Positions 27,243 through 36,429 of a stretch of DNA of 64,000 nucleotides are shown here, piece by piece. Under the pieces are notes generated by a model, which was given only the letters and a program-made list of their open reading frames with translations, was not told the origin of the DNA and did no database searches. This DNA comes from Rhodoferax bucti (lineage in GTDB: Bacteria; Pseudomonadota; Gammaproteobacteria; Burkholderiales; Burkholderiaceae_C), in the NCBI RefSeq assembly GCF_005876985.1, contig NZ_VAHD01000002.1, forward strand, positions 682,001 to 746,000. The letters run 5' to 3'. A program made the position numbers and the translations under genes. How positions within the stretch are numbered: the stretch's first letter is position 1; every line of letters begins with the position of its first letter.

Positions 27243-28199
27243 ATGTTGTCACGCACCGCTGACCACCTTTTCTGGATGTCCCGCTACACCGAGCGGGCCG
27301 AAAACACTGCGCGCATGCTGGATGTGAACTACCAGACATCGCTGCTCCCCCAATCCCATGCCGTGGCCCAGATGGGCTGGCAAGGCCTGCTGTCCATCAG
27401 TGAATTGCTGTACTCCTACAAAGAGCGGCATGGCGAAATTCAGGCCCGCGAAGTGATGGACTTCATGGTCAAGGACGAGAGCAATCCGTCTTCCATCATG
27501 TCCTGCCTGAGCGCCGCCCGCGAGAACGCCCGCGCGGTGCGCGGTGCCTTGACTACCGAGGTCTGGGAAACGCAAAACACCACCTGGCTCGAAGTCAAAC
27601 GCATGATCAAGAGCGGAGACTTTGAAAAAGATCCTTCGCAGTTTTTTGAGTGGGTAAAGTTCCGCTCCCACCTCTCCCGTGGGGTGACGGTGGGCACCAT
27701 GCTGATGGACGAGTCCTTGCACTTCATGCGCTTGGGCACTTTCCTGGAGCGGGCCGACAACACCGCACGTTTGGTGGATGTGAAGTTCCATGCTGTGCAG
27801 AGCGACTTTTTTGGCGTCGCGAGCGAGAAGGACCAAGAGTACGACTTCTACCACTGGAGCGCCATCTTGCGCAGCGTGTCGGCGTTTGAGATTTACCGCA
27901 AGGTGTACCGCGACGTCATCAAACCCGAGCGCGTGGCGGAGCTGCTGATCCTCAAGTCTGACATGCCGCGCTCTTTGCATGCCAGCTTGAATGAAGTGGT
28001 CAGTAATCTGGCTTTGGTGGCCAGCAACCCCGAGAGTGAAACCCTGCGCCGTGCCGGCAAGCTGCGCTCGGAGCTGCAATATGGTCGTATCGACGAAATT
28101 CTGGCGACCGGTCTGCATGCCTACTTGACCCAGTTCCTGGACCGGGTGAACGACCTGGGCATCCACATCAGCCGGGAGTTTCTGGTTCCGGTGAATTGA
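27243..28199 (+). CDS. Alpha-E domain protein (DUF403, COG2307)
   Basis: 318 residues, all-helical. It opens with the family signature MLSRTADHLFWMSRYTERAEN, then ARENARAVRGALTTEVWE, RGVTVGTMLMDESLHFMRLG, TFLERADNTARLVDVK and ILKSDMPRSLHASLNEV. The alpha-E domain always occurs beside or fused to the permuted ATP-grasp domain and is probably its obligate partner. RBS and spacing (18 bases after the ATP-grasp stop) indicate co-transcription. A GCGGC/GCCGC hairpin with a T-run ends the operon. Confidence 0.9.
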   Translation: MLSRTADHLFWMSRYTERAENTARMLDVNYQTSLLPQSHAVAQMGWQGLLSISELLYSYKERHGEIQAREVMDFMVKDESNPSSIMSCLSAARENARAVRGALTTEVWETQNTTWLEVKRMIKSGDFEKDPSQFFEWVKFRSHLSRGVTVGTMLMDESLHFMRLGTFLERADNTARLVDVKFHAVQSDFFGVASEKDQEYDFYHWSAILRSVSAFEIYRKVYRDVIKPERVAELLILKSDMPRSLHASLNEVVSNLALVASNPESETLRRAGKLRSELQYGRIDEILATGLHAYLTQFLDRVNDLGIHISREFLVPVN

Positions 28200-28220
28200 C
28201 CGGCCCGTGACCTGGCAGAG

Positions 28221-28244
28221 AAGCGGCTTCGGCCGCATTTTTTT
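28221..28244 (+). terminator. Rho-independent terminator after the alpha-E gene
   Basis: GCGGC stem, TTCG tetraloop, GCCGC, then A and seven T. It lies 22 bases after the alpha-E stop. Confidence 0.85.
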
Positions 28245-28272
28245 CGTCTGTCAATCAGCTCAAAGTAGGGGC

Positions 28273-28304
28273 AAAAAAAAGGCCCCGTTTTGCAACGAGG
28301 CCTT
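28273..28304 (-). terminator. Rho-independent terminator, phasin side
   Basis: On the minus strand AAGGCCTCGTT, loop GCAA, AACGGGGCCTT (one mismatch), then eight T. It is the first terminator downstream of the phasin gene, about 160 bases after its stop. Bases 28305-28461 hold no gene and would be phasin 3' UTR. Confidence 0.8.
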
Positions 28305-28461
28305 GAAGGGATCCCTGAACCTTGAGGTTTCGAAAGGACCCGAGGAGACAACCGGTAGAAACAAGGGAATGTTTCTGATGACTAAATTATCTCAGGGTTT
28401 TCCCTTGGTTGCTAGAGGGTAGGACAAAAAAACCTAAATTGTTTTAATGTCCACCGTCCAA

Positions 28462-29013
28462 TTAGCGCTTTTTGGCAGCAGAAGTAGCGGCCTTGGTGGC
28501 GTTGGTTGCTGTGGCGGCCACAGCGTTGAAGTTAGCTTCGGCCACTTCAGTAGCTTGCTTCACAGCCTTTTGCACGGATTCCAGTGCATTGTTGGCAGCA
28601 GACACGGAGCTCTTCAGGATTGCAACCACAGACTCGGAACCTGCGGGTGCGTTCTTGGCAGCGCTGTCAACCAGGCCAGCGAATTTCTTTTGTGCGTCAG
28701 CAGCTTGGGCTTCAGCATTCTTGGTGAATTCAGCGCTGGTGGAAGTAGCGATGTCGTACAGGTGACGGCTGTAAGCAGCGGTCTTTTCAGCCAAAGGCTG
28801 CAGCAGGCCGGATTGCAGAGCCAACAGCTCTTGGGCGTCTTTCACGCTCAACAGAGTTTGTGTGTGGCTGGCGGCTTCAGACAACGCAGCTTTGGAAGCA
28901 GTCAGGTTCAGTTCCACAATTTTTTCAACGCCTTCGAAAGCCTTGTTGGTCAGGCCGAACAGGGTTTCGAGGTTGGCTTTGTGGGAAGCGATAACTTGTT
29001 CAACGGTCAGCAT
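28462..29013 (-). CDS. Phasin family protein (polyhydroxyalkanoate granule)
   Basis: 183-residue amphipathic helical protein of the PhaP/phasin_2 type, which coats polyhydroxybutyrate granules and controls their size. The N-terminal part [20 protein letters not shown], then [18 protein letters not shown] and [18 protein letters not shown] are typical of Burkholderiales phasins; the C-terminal 35 residues are Ala/Thr/Lys-rich. It implies PHB storage. Monocistronic, with a 157-base 3' region before a strong hairpin. Codon use is highly biased, as expected for an abundant protein. Confidence 0.9.
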   Translation of the reverse strand: MLTVEQVIASHKANLETLFGLTNKAFEGVEKIVELNLTASKAALSEAASHTQTLLSVKDAQELLALQSGLLQPLAEKTAAYSRHLYDIATSTSAEFTKNAEAQAADAQKKFAGLVDSAAKNAPAGSESVVAILKSSVSAANNALESVQKAVKQATEVAEANFNAVAATATNATKAATSAAKKR

Positions 29014-29291
29014 AGAGATATCTCCAAAAGTTAAGGTAAAAAATCACCATCTGCTCCGTAACCGTGTCCCCCGGGGACTTTATGTTGCAGTGCAGCATGG
29101 ATCGAATTATAGGCAGTCGTTCCATCAATGCAAGCACTTTTTGTTGCGGTGCAACAATTTGGTGAAATATGCCTAAAACCGGCCGGGTGCGGGGTTTTGT
29201 CATACGCGCGTCACCGCACGCTGAATGTCGGTGTCGCCGGCATTGCCGGTGCCGGGGCGAAGGTATCCGCACCGCTGGCAAAATGGTCTGC

Positions 29292-29735
29292 ATGCAGCCA
29301 CCCGCATTGCCCAAACCCTACGCCGAGCCGCGAAGTGCCTACCGGGTGCTGCGCCCCATTCCCACCCGCTGGTCCGACAACGATGTCTACGGGCATGTGA
29401 ACAACGTCGTGTACTACAGCTGGTTTGACACGGCGGTGAATGCCTACCTGATGGAGCAGGGCGTGTTGGATATCCATGCCGGTGCCACGATTGGCCTGGT
29501 GGTCGAAACCCAATGCAACTACTTTGCGTCGGTGGCTTTTCCCGAGACGGTGCAAGCCGGTATCCGTGTGGCCAAGCTCGGTACTTCCAGCGTGCGCTAC
29601 GAGATCGGCATCTTCGGCCAAGGCGAGACGACCGCCGCCAAAGGGCATTTCATTCATGTGTACGTAGACAGGCTCACCCGCAAGCCTGTGCCGCTTCCTG
29701 ATGCTTTGAGACAACTACTGGAGACCTTGCTATGA
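29292..29735 (+). CDS. Acyl-CoA thioesterase, 4-hydroxybenzoyl-CoA thioesterase-like hot-dog fold
   Basis: 147 residues. The hot-dog active-site segment [21 protein letters not shown] (in part) carries the catalytic aspartate followed by GHVNN, as in YbgC/4HBT thioesterases. [18 protein letters not shown] and [10 protein letters not shown] are further family pieces. It hydrolyses some acyl-CoA; the substrate is unknown. ATG 29292 ([10 protein letters not shown]) is preferred, with an alternative ATG three codons upstream at 29283. The stop overlaps the nitroreductase start (ATGA at 29732-29735), so it heads the thioesterase-nitroreductase-pncB-dehydrogenase run. Confidence 0.88.
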   Translation: MQPPALPKPYAEPRSAYRVLRPIPTRWSDNDVYGHVNNVVYYSWFDTAVNAYLMEQGVLDIHAGATIGLVVETQCNYFASVAFPETVQAGIRVAKLGTSSVRYEIGIFGQGETTAAKGHFIHVYVDRLTRKPVPLPDALRQLLETLL

Positions 29736-30427
29736 CCGCAGCCATCGTCGATGACGCCATCCGCTCCCGCATGTCCGCCCGTGCATTTTTGCCCCAAGCG
29801 GTTGCTAGGGCAGACATTGAAGCCATTCTGGAGGTCGCCAGCCGTGCGCCATCCGGCACCAACTGCCAACCCTGGAAGGTCTATGTGCTGCAAGGTGCGA
29901 GCCGCGATGCGCTGGTCGACAAAACCTGTGCCGCGCACGATGCCATCCGTGCCAACCCTGAGCTGGCTGCGCAGTACAAGGAGGAATACGACTACTACCC
30001 CGCCCAGTGGGTCAGCCCTTATATCGACCGTCGCCGTGAAAACGGCTGGGGTCTCTATGGCTTGTTGGGCATCGGCAAGGCCGACAAAGACAAAATGCAC
30101 GCCCAGCACCAGCGCAACTTCCGCTTCTTCGATGCGCCCGTCGGCCTGATGTTTACCGTGGACAAGGTGATGGGCCGTGGTTCGCTGGTGGACTACGGAG
30201 CCTTTTTGCAAAACATCATGGTGGCGGCGCGGGGGCGCGGGCTGCACACCTGCCCGCAGGCGGCGTGGAATGGCTTTTCCAGCATCATCCTTCCGCACAT
30301 CGGTGCAGGCGAGGGCGAAATGCTGGTTTGCGGCATGTCGCTCGGTTATGCCGACCCGGAAGCGCCGGTCAACACCTTCCACACCCCGCGCGTGCCGGTG
30401 GCCGATTTCACCCGCTGGTTGGAGTGA
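29732..30427 (+). CDS. Nitroreductase family protein
   Basis: 231-residue FMN-dependent oxidoreductase of the nitroreductase family. FMN-contacting [11 protein letters not shown] lies near the N-terminus, [18 protein letters not shown] at about residues 35-53, and the C-terminal [17 protein letters not shown] completes the cofactor site. The natural substrate cannot be told. It overlaps the thioesterase gene by four bases, and pncB begins seven bases after its stop. Confidence 0.92.
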   Translation: MTAAIVDDAIRSRMSARAFLPQAVARADIEAILEVASRAPSGTNCQPWKVYVLQGASRDALVDKTCAAHDAIRANPELAAQYKEEYDYYPAQWVSPYIDRRRENGWGLYGLLGIGKADKDKMHAQHQRNFRFFDAPVGLMFTVDKVMGRGSLVDYGAFLQNIMVAARGRGLHTCPQAAWNGFSSIILPHIGAGEGEMLVCGMSLGYADPEAPVNTFHTPRVPVADFTRWLE

Positions 30428-30434
30428 GCGCGGC

Positions 30435-31679
30435 ATGATCATCACCAGCCTGCTGGACACCGACCTCTACAAATTCACCATGATGCAGGTGGTGCTGCAT
30501 CAGTTTCCCGGGGCGCAGGTGGAGTACCGCTTCAAGTGCCGTAACCCGGGCGTGGATCTGGCAGCCCATGCGGCTGAAATCCGCGAGGAAATCCGCTCGC
30601 TGTGCAGCTTGCAGTTCTCGGAGAGCGAGCTGGCCTACCTGCGGTCCATGCGCTTCATCAAGAGCGACTTTGTGGACTTTTTGGGGCTGTTCCGCCTGAA
30701 CGAAAAGTACATCACGGTGACACCGCAGGCCAACGGTGAGCTGGAGATCAGCATCGTCGGCCCTTGGCTGCACACCATCTTGTTTGAAATTCCGGTGCTG
30801 GCCATCGTGAACGAGGTGTACTTCCGCAACACCCAACGCGTGCCGGATTTTGTAGAAGGGCGCAAGCGCCTTGAAACCAAGATCGAGCAGTTGCGTGCAG
30901 AAGGGTTGGAAGACCTGAAGATTGCCGACTACGGCACCCGCCGCCGCTTCTCCCGTGCCTGGCATGACGAAGTGCTGCGCGTGCTCAGTGCCAAGCTCGG
31001 CACCTTGCAAAGCCCCGGCAACGCAGCCGGCCGGCCGGGGCAGTTGGCCGGCACCAGCAATGTGTTGCTCGCCATGAAGCTGGGCCTCACGCCCTTGGGC
31101 ACCATGGCGCATGAATACCTGCAAGCCTCGCAGGCCCTGGGCCCGCGCCTGCGGGACAGTCAGATATTCGCCTTCGAGTCCTGGGCCCGCGAATATCGTG
31201 GTGACCTTGGCATTGCGCTCAGCGATGTGTATGGCATGAACGCATTTTTGCGCGACTTCGACATGTTTTTTTGCAAGCTGTTCGATGGCGCGCGCCACGA
31301 CAGCGGTGACCCCTTCACCTGGGGCGAGCGCATGATCGAGCATTACCTGCATAACCGGGTGAACCCGCGCACCAAGACGCTGATCTTCAGCGATGGCTTG
31401 ACCATCCCGCGCACCATTGAGCTGTACCAGCAGTTCCGCGGGCGCTGCCAGCTGGCCTTTGGCATCGGCACTAATCTGACCAATGATCTCGGCTACACGC
31501 CGCTGCAAATCGTCATCAAGATGGTGCGTTGCAACGGCCAGCCGGTGGCCAAGCTCTCCGACACACCCTCCAAGAACATGTGCGATGACGAGAAATACCT
31601 GGCCTACTTGCGCCAGGTGTTTGAAATCCCGAGCCCGGTGGATGCACCGTCGGCCCCCAACTTGTCTGTTTCTGTATGA
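30435..31679 (+). CDS. pncB: Nicotinate phosphoribosyltransferase
   Basis: Salvages nicotinate to nicotinate mononucleotide in NAD synthesis, using PRPP and optionally ATP. 414 residues. The N-terminus [14 protein letters not shown], the [12 protein letters not shown] stretch, [14 protein letters not shown] and the [12 protein letters not shown] segment, which holds the histidine (about residue 226) that is phosphorylated in the enterobacterial enzyme, are all present. ATG 30435 is preceded by a GAG-rich stretch (TTGGAGTGAGCG); longer open frame upstream overlaps the nitroreductase gene and is not used. The stop overlaps the next start (31676-31679). Confidence 0.95.
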   Translation: MIITSLLDTDLYKFTMMQVVLHQFPGAQVEYRFKCRNPGVDLAAHAAEIREEIRSLCSLQFSESELAYLRSMRFIKSDFVDFLGLFRLNEKYITVTPQANGELEISIVGPWLHTILFEIPVLAIVNEVYFRNTQRVPDFVEGRKRLETKIEQLRAEGLEDLKIADYGTRRRFSRAWHDEVLRVLSAKLGTLQSPGNAAGRPGQLAGTSNVLLAMKLGLTPLGTMAHEYLQASQALGPRLRDSQIFAFESWAREYRGDLGIALSDVYGMNAFLRDFDMFFCKLFDGARHDSGDPFTWGERMIEHYLHNRVNPRTKTLIFSDGLTIPRTIELYQQFRGRCQLAFGIGTNLTNDLGYTPLQIVIKMVRCNGQPVAKLSDTPSKNMCDDEKYLAYLRQVFEIPSPVDAPSAPNLSVSV

Positions 31680-32674
31680 CTACACGCAATCCCAAACCCC
31701 GCGTCCTCGTTAGCCGGGCCATCTTCCCGGAAGTGCTCGCCCAGTTGGAGTCGGTGTTCGAGGTCGAACACAACCAGGCGGACGCCGTTTGGTCGGCCCA
31801 AGAGTTGACCGCCCGCCTGCAAGGCAAAGACGGCGTGCTCACCACCGGTGGCGAACGCATCAGCGCCGAGCTGCTGCAGGCCTGCCCGCAACTCAAAATC
31901 TGCGCCAATATGGCCGTGGGCTTTAACAACTTCGATGTGCAGGCCATGACGGCCAGTGGCGTGCAGGGCACCAATGCCCCGGATGTGCTCACCGAGACCA
32001 CCGCCGACTTCGGCTTCGCGCTGATGATGGCCGCCGCCCGCCGCATGGCCGAGAGCGAGCACTTTTTGCGTGCCGGTTTGTGGAAGCGCTGGAGCTACGA
32101 CATGTTTTGCGGCAGCGACATCCATGGCGCCACACTCGGCATTCTGGGCATGGGCCGCATTGGGCAGGGCATTGCGCGGCGCGGCTTCCACGGCTTCGGC
32201 ATGAAGGTGATCTATCACAACCGCAGCCGTCTGGATGCGGGGCTGGAAGCGGCTTGCGGCGCGCAGTATGTTGACAAAGCCACGCTGCTCGCACAGACCG
32301 ACCATCTGGTGCTGGTGGTGCCGTACTCTGCTGAATCGCACCACACCATCGGCGCGCCAGAGTTGGCGCAGATGAAGCCCACGGCCACGCTGACCAACAT
32401 TGCGCGCGGCGGCATTGTGGACGATGCTGCGCTGGCCCACGCTTTGCGCAGCGGGCAGATTGCCGCCGCAGGGCTGGACGTATTTGAAGGCGAGCCCCAA
32501 GTGCACCCGGACCTGCTCACCGTGCCCAACGTGGTGCTGACCCCGCATATCGCCAGTGCGACCCTGGCCACGCGCCGGGCCATGGCCCAACTAGCGGCCG
32601 ACAACCTGCTGCGCTTTTTCGCGACTGGCGAGGTGCTCACCCCTGTGAATACGCCGGTGAGCGTACGGCGCTAG
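31676..32674 (+). CDS. D-2-hydroxyacid dehydrogenase (glyoxylate/hydroxypyruvate reductase type)
   Basis: 332-residue NAD(P)H-dependent oxidoreductase. Rossmann motif [16 protein letters not shown] lies near residue 155. Catalytic residues are the Arg in [10 protein letters not shown], the Glu in [13 protein letters not shown] and the His in LTPHIASAT. The overall pattern fits GhrB/GyaR-type glyoxylate and hydroxypyruvate reductases; exact substrate preference is an inference. Coupled to pncB by ATGA. Downstream lies 44-bp repeat copy 6 and then rmuC. Confidence 0.9.
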   Translation: MTTRNPKPRVLVSRAIFPEVLAQLESVFEVEHNQADAVWSAQELTARLQGKDGVLTTGGERISAELLQACPQLKICANMAVGFNNFDVQAMTASGVQGTNAPDVLTETTADFGFALMMAAARRMAESEHFLRAGLWKRWSYDMFCGSDIHGATLGILGMGRIGQGIARRGFHGFGMKVIYHNRSRLDAGLEAACGAQYVDKATLLAQTDHLVLVVPYSAESHHTIGAPELAQMKPTATLTNIARGGIVDDAALAHALRSGQIAAAGLDVFEGEPQVHPDLLTVPNVVLTPHIASATLATRRAMAQLAADNLLRFFATGEVLTPVNTPVSVRR

Positions 32675-32749
32675 AAGGCATGCGCCGGCGTTTGCGGGCG
32701 GGTAAGGCCGCGGGCCGCAAGCGCAGTTGTGTGGCGCGAGCAATCAATT

Positions 32750-32793
32750 GCTATTGTTTTGATAGCTGCTGGCGCATATGGAACGAGCGCTAG
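32750..32793 (+). repeat. 44-bp dispersed repeat, copy 6 (intergenic, before rmuC)
   Basis: Forward blocks GCTAT, ATAGCTGCT, GGCGCA and AGCGCTAG at family spacing. It is one of the two intergenic members, in the 151-base gap between the dehydrogenase and rmuC, 32 bases upstream of the rmuC start. Confidence 0.88.
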
Positions 32794-32825
32794 CGGCTCA
32801 AATGATGCATAACTAAAAGGACACT

Positions 32826-34241
32826 ATGACGGAATGGATGGTGGTGGCGGGCGTGGCTCTGGGGCTGGTGCAACTGGTTTTGCTCGTGTTGCTTTTGCGT
32901 AGCCGCAATCCCGACGACTCGCAGGCCCGTGCCCAAGAGTTGGCGCAACAGGAGGCCCCGCGCCAGGAGCTGCTGGCCCGCCTGCAAAGCAGCAGCGAAC
33001 GTGTGGAGCGCGAGCTGCGTCGCGAGGTGCAAGAGAGCGCCCGCAGTGGCCGGCAGGAGCTGGCACAAAACCTGGCCACCTTCCAGCAAAGCCTGGTGCA
33101 GCAAACTGCCGAAGCCACCCGCACCCAGAACACCCAGATCGATGCCTTCGGCCAGCAACTCGCGCTTTTGCAAAAGACCCTGTCCGACACCCTGGCGAAC
33201 CAGCTTAGCGCGCTGAGCGAATCCAACGACCGTCGCATGGCAGAAGTACGCCAGACACTCGAGGCCCAATTGGCCCAGTTGCAGACCACCAACTCGGCCA
33301 AGCTTGACGAGATGCGCGCCACGGTAGACGAGAAGTTGCAGACCACCTTGCAAGCCCGTTTGGGCGAGAGCTTCAAGCAGGTGGCTGAGCGGCTGGAGCA
33401 GGTGCACAAAGGCTTGGGCGAAATGCAGTCGCTTGCCCAGGGCGTGGGCGACTTGAAGCACTTGCTCACCAACGTCAAAACCCGTGGCATGTTCGGCGAA
33501 GCGCAGCTGGCATCCCTCTTGGAGCAGGTGTTTGTGCCCGACCAGTACGCCACGCAGGTGGCCACCCGCCCCGGCAGCAAAAACGTGGTGGACTTCGCCA
33601 TCAAGCTGCCCGGCAAGTCGGATAACGGCGAGCCCTTGTGGCTGCCGATTGACGCCAAGTTTCCCAACGAAGACTACGAGCGCCTGCTCGATGCGCAGGG
33701 CAGGGCGGACGCCGCCGCTGCCGAGGCCGCCGGCAAGGCGCTGGAAATGCGCATCCGGCTGGAGGCCAAGTCGATTTCCGAGAAGTATGTGGAACCCCCG
33801 TACACCACCGACTTCGCCATTCTTTTCCTGCCCACTGAAGGCTTGTATGCCGAGGTGCTGCGCCGCCCCGGGCTGATGGAGGCTTTGCAGCGCGAACACC
33901 GCATCACCCTGGCGGGGCCCACCACCTTGTTGGCCATGCTCAGCTCATTGCAGATGGGCTTTCGCACCCTGGCCTTGGAAAAACGCTCCAGCGAGGTGTG
34001 GCAGGTGCTGGGTGCTGTCAAAACTGAGTTCAGCAAGTTCGGTGATGTGCTGGCCAAGGTCAAGTCGCAAACCGAGACCGTGCTCAAAACCCTGGACAGC
34101 GCCGAAGTGCGCAGCCGCGCCATGGGGCGGGCGCTCAAAAAAGTGGAAGCCTTGCCGGATACCCAGGCGCAGGCTTTGTTACCCATAGACCGCGATGCTG
34201 ACCGTGATGGGGACCGGGATGCCGACGGCGCCAGTCTATGA
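32826..34241 (+). CDS. rmuC: DNA recombination protein RmuC
   Basis: 471 residues. One N-terminal membrane helix (about 4-24), then a long Gln/Arg/Glu-rich coiled coil (about 30-205), then the RmuC nuclease-like domain (about 210-420): KTRGMFGEAQLASLLEQV, VDFAIKLPG, LPIDAKFPNEDYERLLDA, ILFLPTEGLYAEVL and LAGPTTLLAMLSSLQMGFR. RmuC limits inversions at short repeats in E. coli. The C-terminus is an Asp/Arg-rich repeat (DRDADRDGDRDADG). Its stop overlaps the MFS start (ATGA). The ATG at 32826 follows an AAAAGGACACT leader with a good ribosome site. Confidence 0.93.
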   Translation: MTEWMVVAGVALGLVQLVLLVLLLRSRNPDDSQARAQELAQQEAPRQELLARLQSSSERVERELRREVQESARSGRQELAQNLATFQQSLVQQTAEATRTQNTQIDAFGQQLALLQKTLSDTLANQLSALSESNDRRMAEVRQTLEAQLAQLQTTNSAKLDEMRATVDEKLQTTLQARLGESFKQVAERLEQVHKGLGEMQSLAQGVGDLKHLLTNVKTRGMFGEAQLASLLEQVFVPDQYATQVATRPGSKNVVDFAIKLPGKSDNGEPLWLPIDAKFPNEDYERLLDAQGRADAAAAEAAGKALEMRIRLEAKSISEKYVEPPYTTDFAILFLPTEGLYAEVLRRPGLMEALQREHRITLAGPTTLLAMLSSLQMGFRTLALEKRSSEVWQVLGAVKTEFSKFGDVLAKVKSQTETVLKTLDSAEVRSRAMGRALKKVEALPDTQAQALLPIDRDADRDGDRDADGASL

Positions 34242-35488
34242 GTCACAGCCCTAGCAACCCGGGCGCACCGGGCCACGATGCGCCTGTAGAGCCCCAAAGC
34301 TTATTGGCACTGCTCAGGCTGATCAGCGGCCATGTGTGCCTGCACGCCAGCATGGCCGGCATGCGCTTGGCGGCGCCCTTGTGGGCCTTGCAGCAGGGCT
34401 ATGGGCCGTTGGCCGTCGGGTTTTTGCTGGCCTTGTTTTCGTTGTCGCAGGTGTTTTTGGCCTTGCCTGCCGGCCGGTATGCCGACCGGCACGGCCTGCG
34501 CAAGCCCGTGTTCTGGGCGGTGGGTGTGTCGATGGTGGGAGCGGCTGCAGCCGCTGCGTTTCCCCAATTCGGGGTGCTGTGTTTCGCGGCGCTGATGATG
34601 GGCGGCGCCACCGGTTCTGCCGCCATTGCCTTGCAGCGCCACGTGGGGCGCGCGGCTGCCGATGCCACCGATTTGCGCCGGGTGTTCAGCTGGTTGTCCA
34701 GCGGGCCGGCAGTGTCCAACTTTCTCGGGCCGGTGTGTGCCGGCTTGCTGATTGACCACGCGGGGGTGTGGTTGGGCGGGCGCGCGGCAGACCATAACGG
34801 CTTTGTGGCCGCGTTTGCATTCACCGCGCTCTTGCCTTCATTGGCCTGGCTATGTGTACGCTCCACGCGCGAGCTGCCTCCGGTAGTGCACGCGGAAGGC
34901 GGCCCACCCAGCGCTTGGCCCTTGTTGCGGGAGCCGCAGATGCGCCGGCTGCTGTTGGTGAACTGGTTGTTGTCGAGCTGCTGGGATGTGCACACTTTTG
35001 TGGTGCCGGTGCTGGGCCACGAGCGCGGGTACAGCGCCTCGGTCATCGGCACCATCCTGGGCGCGTTTGCAGTGGCGGCTGCGGTGGTGCGGGTGTTTTT
35101 GCCCTTGCTGGCGGCCCATTTGCGGGAGTGGGCAGTGGTCACCACTGCCATGGTGGTCACGGCAGTGTTGTTTGCTGCCTATCCCTTCATGCCCAGCGCC
35201 TGGGCCATGGGCGCGTGTTCGGTGCTGCTGGGGCTGACCTTGGGCACGGTGCAGCCCATGATCATGAGCACCTTGCACCAGATCACGCCGCACCATTTGC
35301 ATGGCCAAGCGATTGCCTTGCGCTTGATGACGCTCAACCTCTCCAGCGTGCTCATGCCCATGTTGTTCGGCACGGCGGGTGTGGTGGTGGGTGTGTCGGT
35401 GGTGTTCTGGACGGTGGGCGCCCTGGTGGGGCTAGGTTCACACGCAGCCTGGGGGCTGCGTGAGGGGTCTCAGAGTGCCAGTCCGTAG
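34238..35488 (+). CDS. Major facilitator superfamily transporter
   Basis: 416-residue inner-membrane transporter with about 12 hydrophobic segments. The loop between helices 2 and 3 reads LPAGRYADRHGLRKPVF, the MFS A-motif region. Two six-helix halves are split by a hydrophilic stretch near residues 205-230. Substrate cannot be inferred. It is coupled to rmuC by ATGA overlap. Its last 19 bases overlap the 3' end of the convergent LOG-family gene. Confidence 0.87.
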   Translation: MSHSPSNPGAPGHDAPVEPQSLLALLRLISGHVCLHASMAGMRLAAPLWALQQGYGPLAVGFLLALFSLSQVFLALPAGRYADRHGLRKPVFWAVGVSMVGAAAAAAFPQFGVLCFAALMMGGATGSAAIALQRHVGRAAADATDLRRVFSWLSSGPAVSNFLGPVCAGLLIDHAGVWLGGRAADHNGFVAAFAFTALLPSLAWLCVRSTRELPPVVHAEGGPPSAWPLLREPQMRRLLLVNWLLSSCWDVHTFVVPVLGHERGYSASVIGTILGAFAVAAAVVRVFLPLLAAHLREWAVVTTAMVVTAVLFAAYPFMPSAWAMGACSVLLGLTLGTVQPMIMSTLHQITPHHLHGQAIALRLMTLNLSSVLMPMLFGTAGVVVGVSVVFWTVGALVGLGSHAAWGLREGSQSASP

Positions 35489-36339
35489 AAGTTACGGATG
35501 GTGTCCCAGGCGTCCTGCGGGTCGTCGGTGTAGTGCAGCAGGTTCAGGTCTTCGGGCGAGATGGCACCTTCTTCGACCAGCACATCCATGTTGATCAGGC
35601 GCTTCCAGTAGTCGGTGCCGAAGAGGATGATGGGCACCGGCTTGGCCTTCTTGGTTTGCACCAGGGTGATCACTTCAAACAGCTCATCCAGCGTGCCAAA
35701 ACCTCCGGGAAACGCCACCAGTGCCTTGGCCCGCATCATGAAATGCATTTTGCGGGTCGCGAAGTAGTGGAACTTGAAGCTCAAGGACGGCGTCACGTAA
35801 GGGTTGGCCCGCTGCTCATGCGGCAGGGTGATGTTGAGGCCGGGGGTGAGGGCGCCCATTTCATGCGCGCCACGGTTGGCCGCTTCCATGATGCCGGGGC
35901 CGCCACCGGTGCAAATGAACAGACGCTCCTCTTTGGGCTTGCGGGCGCTGTGGCCAGCCACCAGGCGGGCAAACAAGCGGGCGTTGTCGTAGTGTTTGGC
36001 GTTGCGCATGTGCCGTTGTGCCAAAGCCAGTTGCTGGGCATCGCCACTTTTTTCGGCGGCTTCCAAAGAGGCTTTGGCACTTTCGGGCGACGGAAAGCGG
36101 GCGCTGCCGAACACGACCACGGTGTTGTCGACGCCTTGCTCCGCCTGGTCGATGTCGGGCTTGAGCATTTCCAGCTGGATACGGATGCCGCGGGTCTCGC
36201 GGCGCAGCAAAAATTCGGGATCGGCAAAGGCCAGGCGGTAGGCGTCCTGGTCCAGGGCGCCGCCTTGGTCGGAGTGGTTTTGCAGGTCTGCCCAGGCGTT
36301 GGCAATGCGGCTTTCGTTGAGGTTTTGCGTGTTTTCCAT
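35470..36339 (-). CDS. LOG-family (TIGR00730) Rossmann-fold protein
   Basis: 289 residues. It carries ICTGGGPGIMEAANRGAHE and the LOG signature PGGFGTLDELFE, with FHYFATRKMHFMMRAKALVAF between them. LOG proteins are nucleoside 5'-monophosphate phosphoribohydrolases (cytokinin activation in plants; AMP or other NMPs in bacteria). The N-terminal 80 residues are an extension typical of the longer bacterial group. The ATG at 36339 (MENTQNLNES) is preferred over a more upstream in-frame start. It converges with the MFS gene (19-base overlap) and is divergent from the HPP-CBS gene. Confidence 0.88.
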   Translation of the reverse strand: MENTQNLNESRIANAWADLQNHSDQGGALDQDAYRLAFADPEFLLRRETRGIRIQLEMLKPDIDQAEQGVDNTVVVFGSARFPSPESAKASLEAAEKSGDAQQLALAQRHMRNAKHYDNARLFARLVAGHSARKPKEERLFICTGGGPGIMEAANRGAHEMGALTPGLNITLPHEQRANPYVTPSLSFKFHYFATRKMHFMMRAKALVAFPGGFGTLDELFEVITLVQTKKAKPVPIILFGTDYWKRLINMDVLVEEGAISPEDLNLLHYTDDPQDAWDTIRNFYGLAL

Positions 36340-36429
36340 GGCTTCATTGTGCGGCACTTTCAAGCAGCCTTTGTGACGCAGGGAGCGGCGCACAGATAAT
36401 GTTTTCTCCCGCTCCTTCAAGCATGCGCC

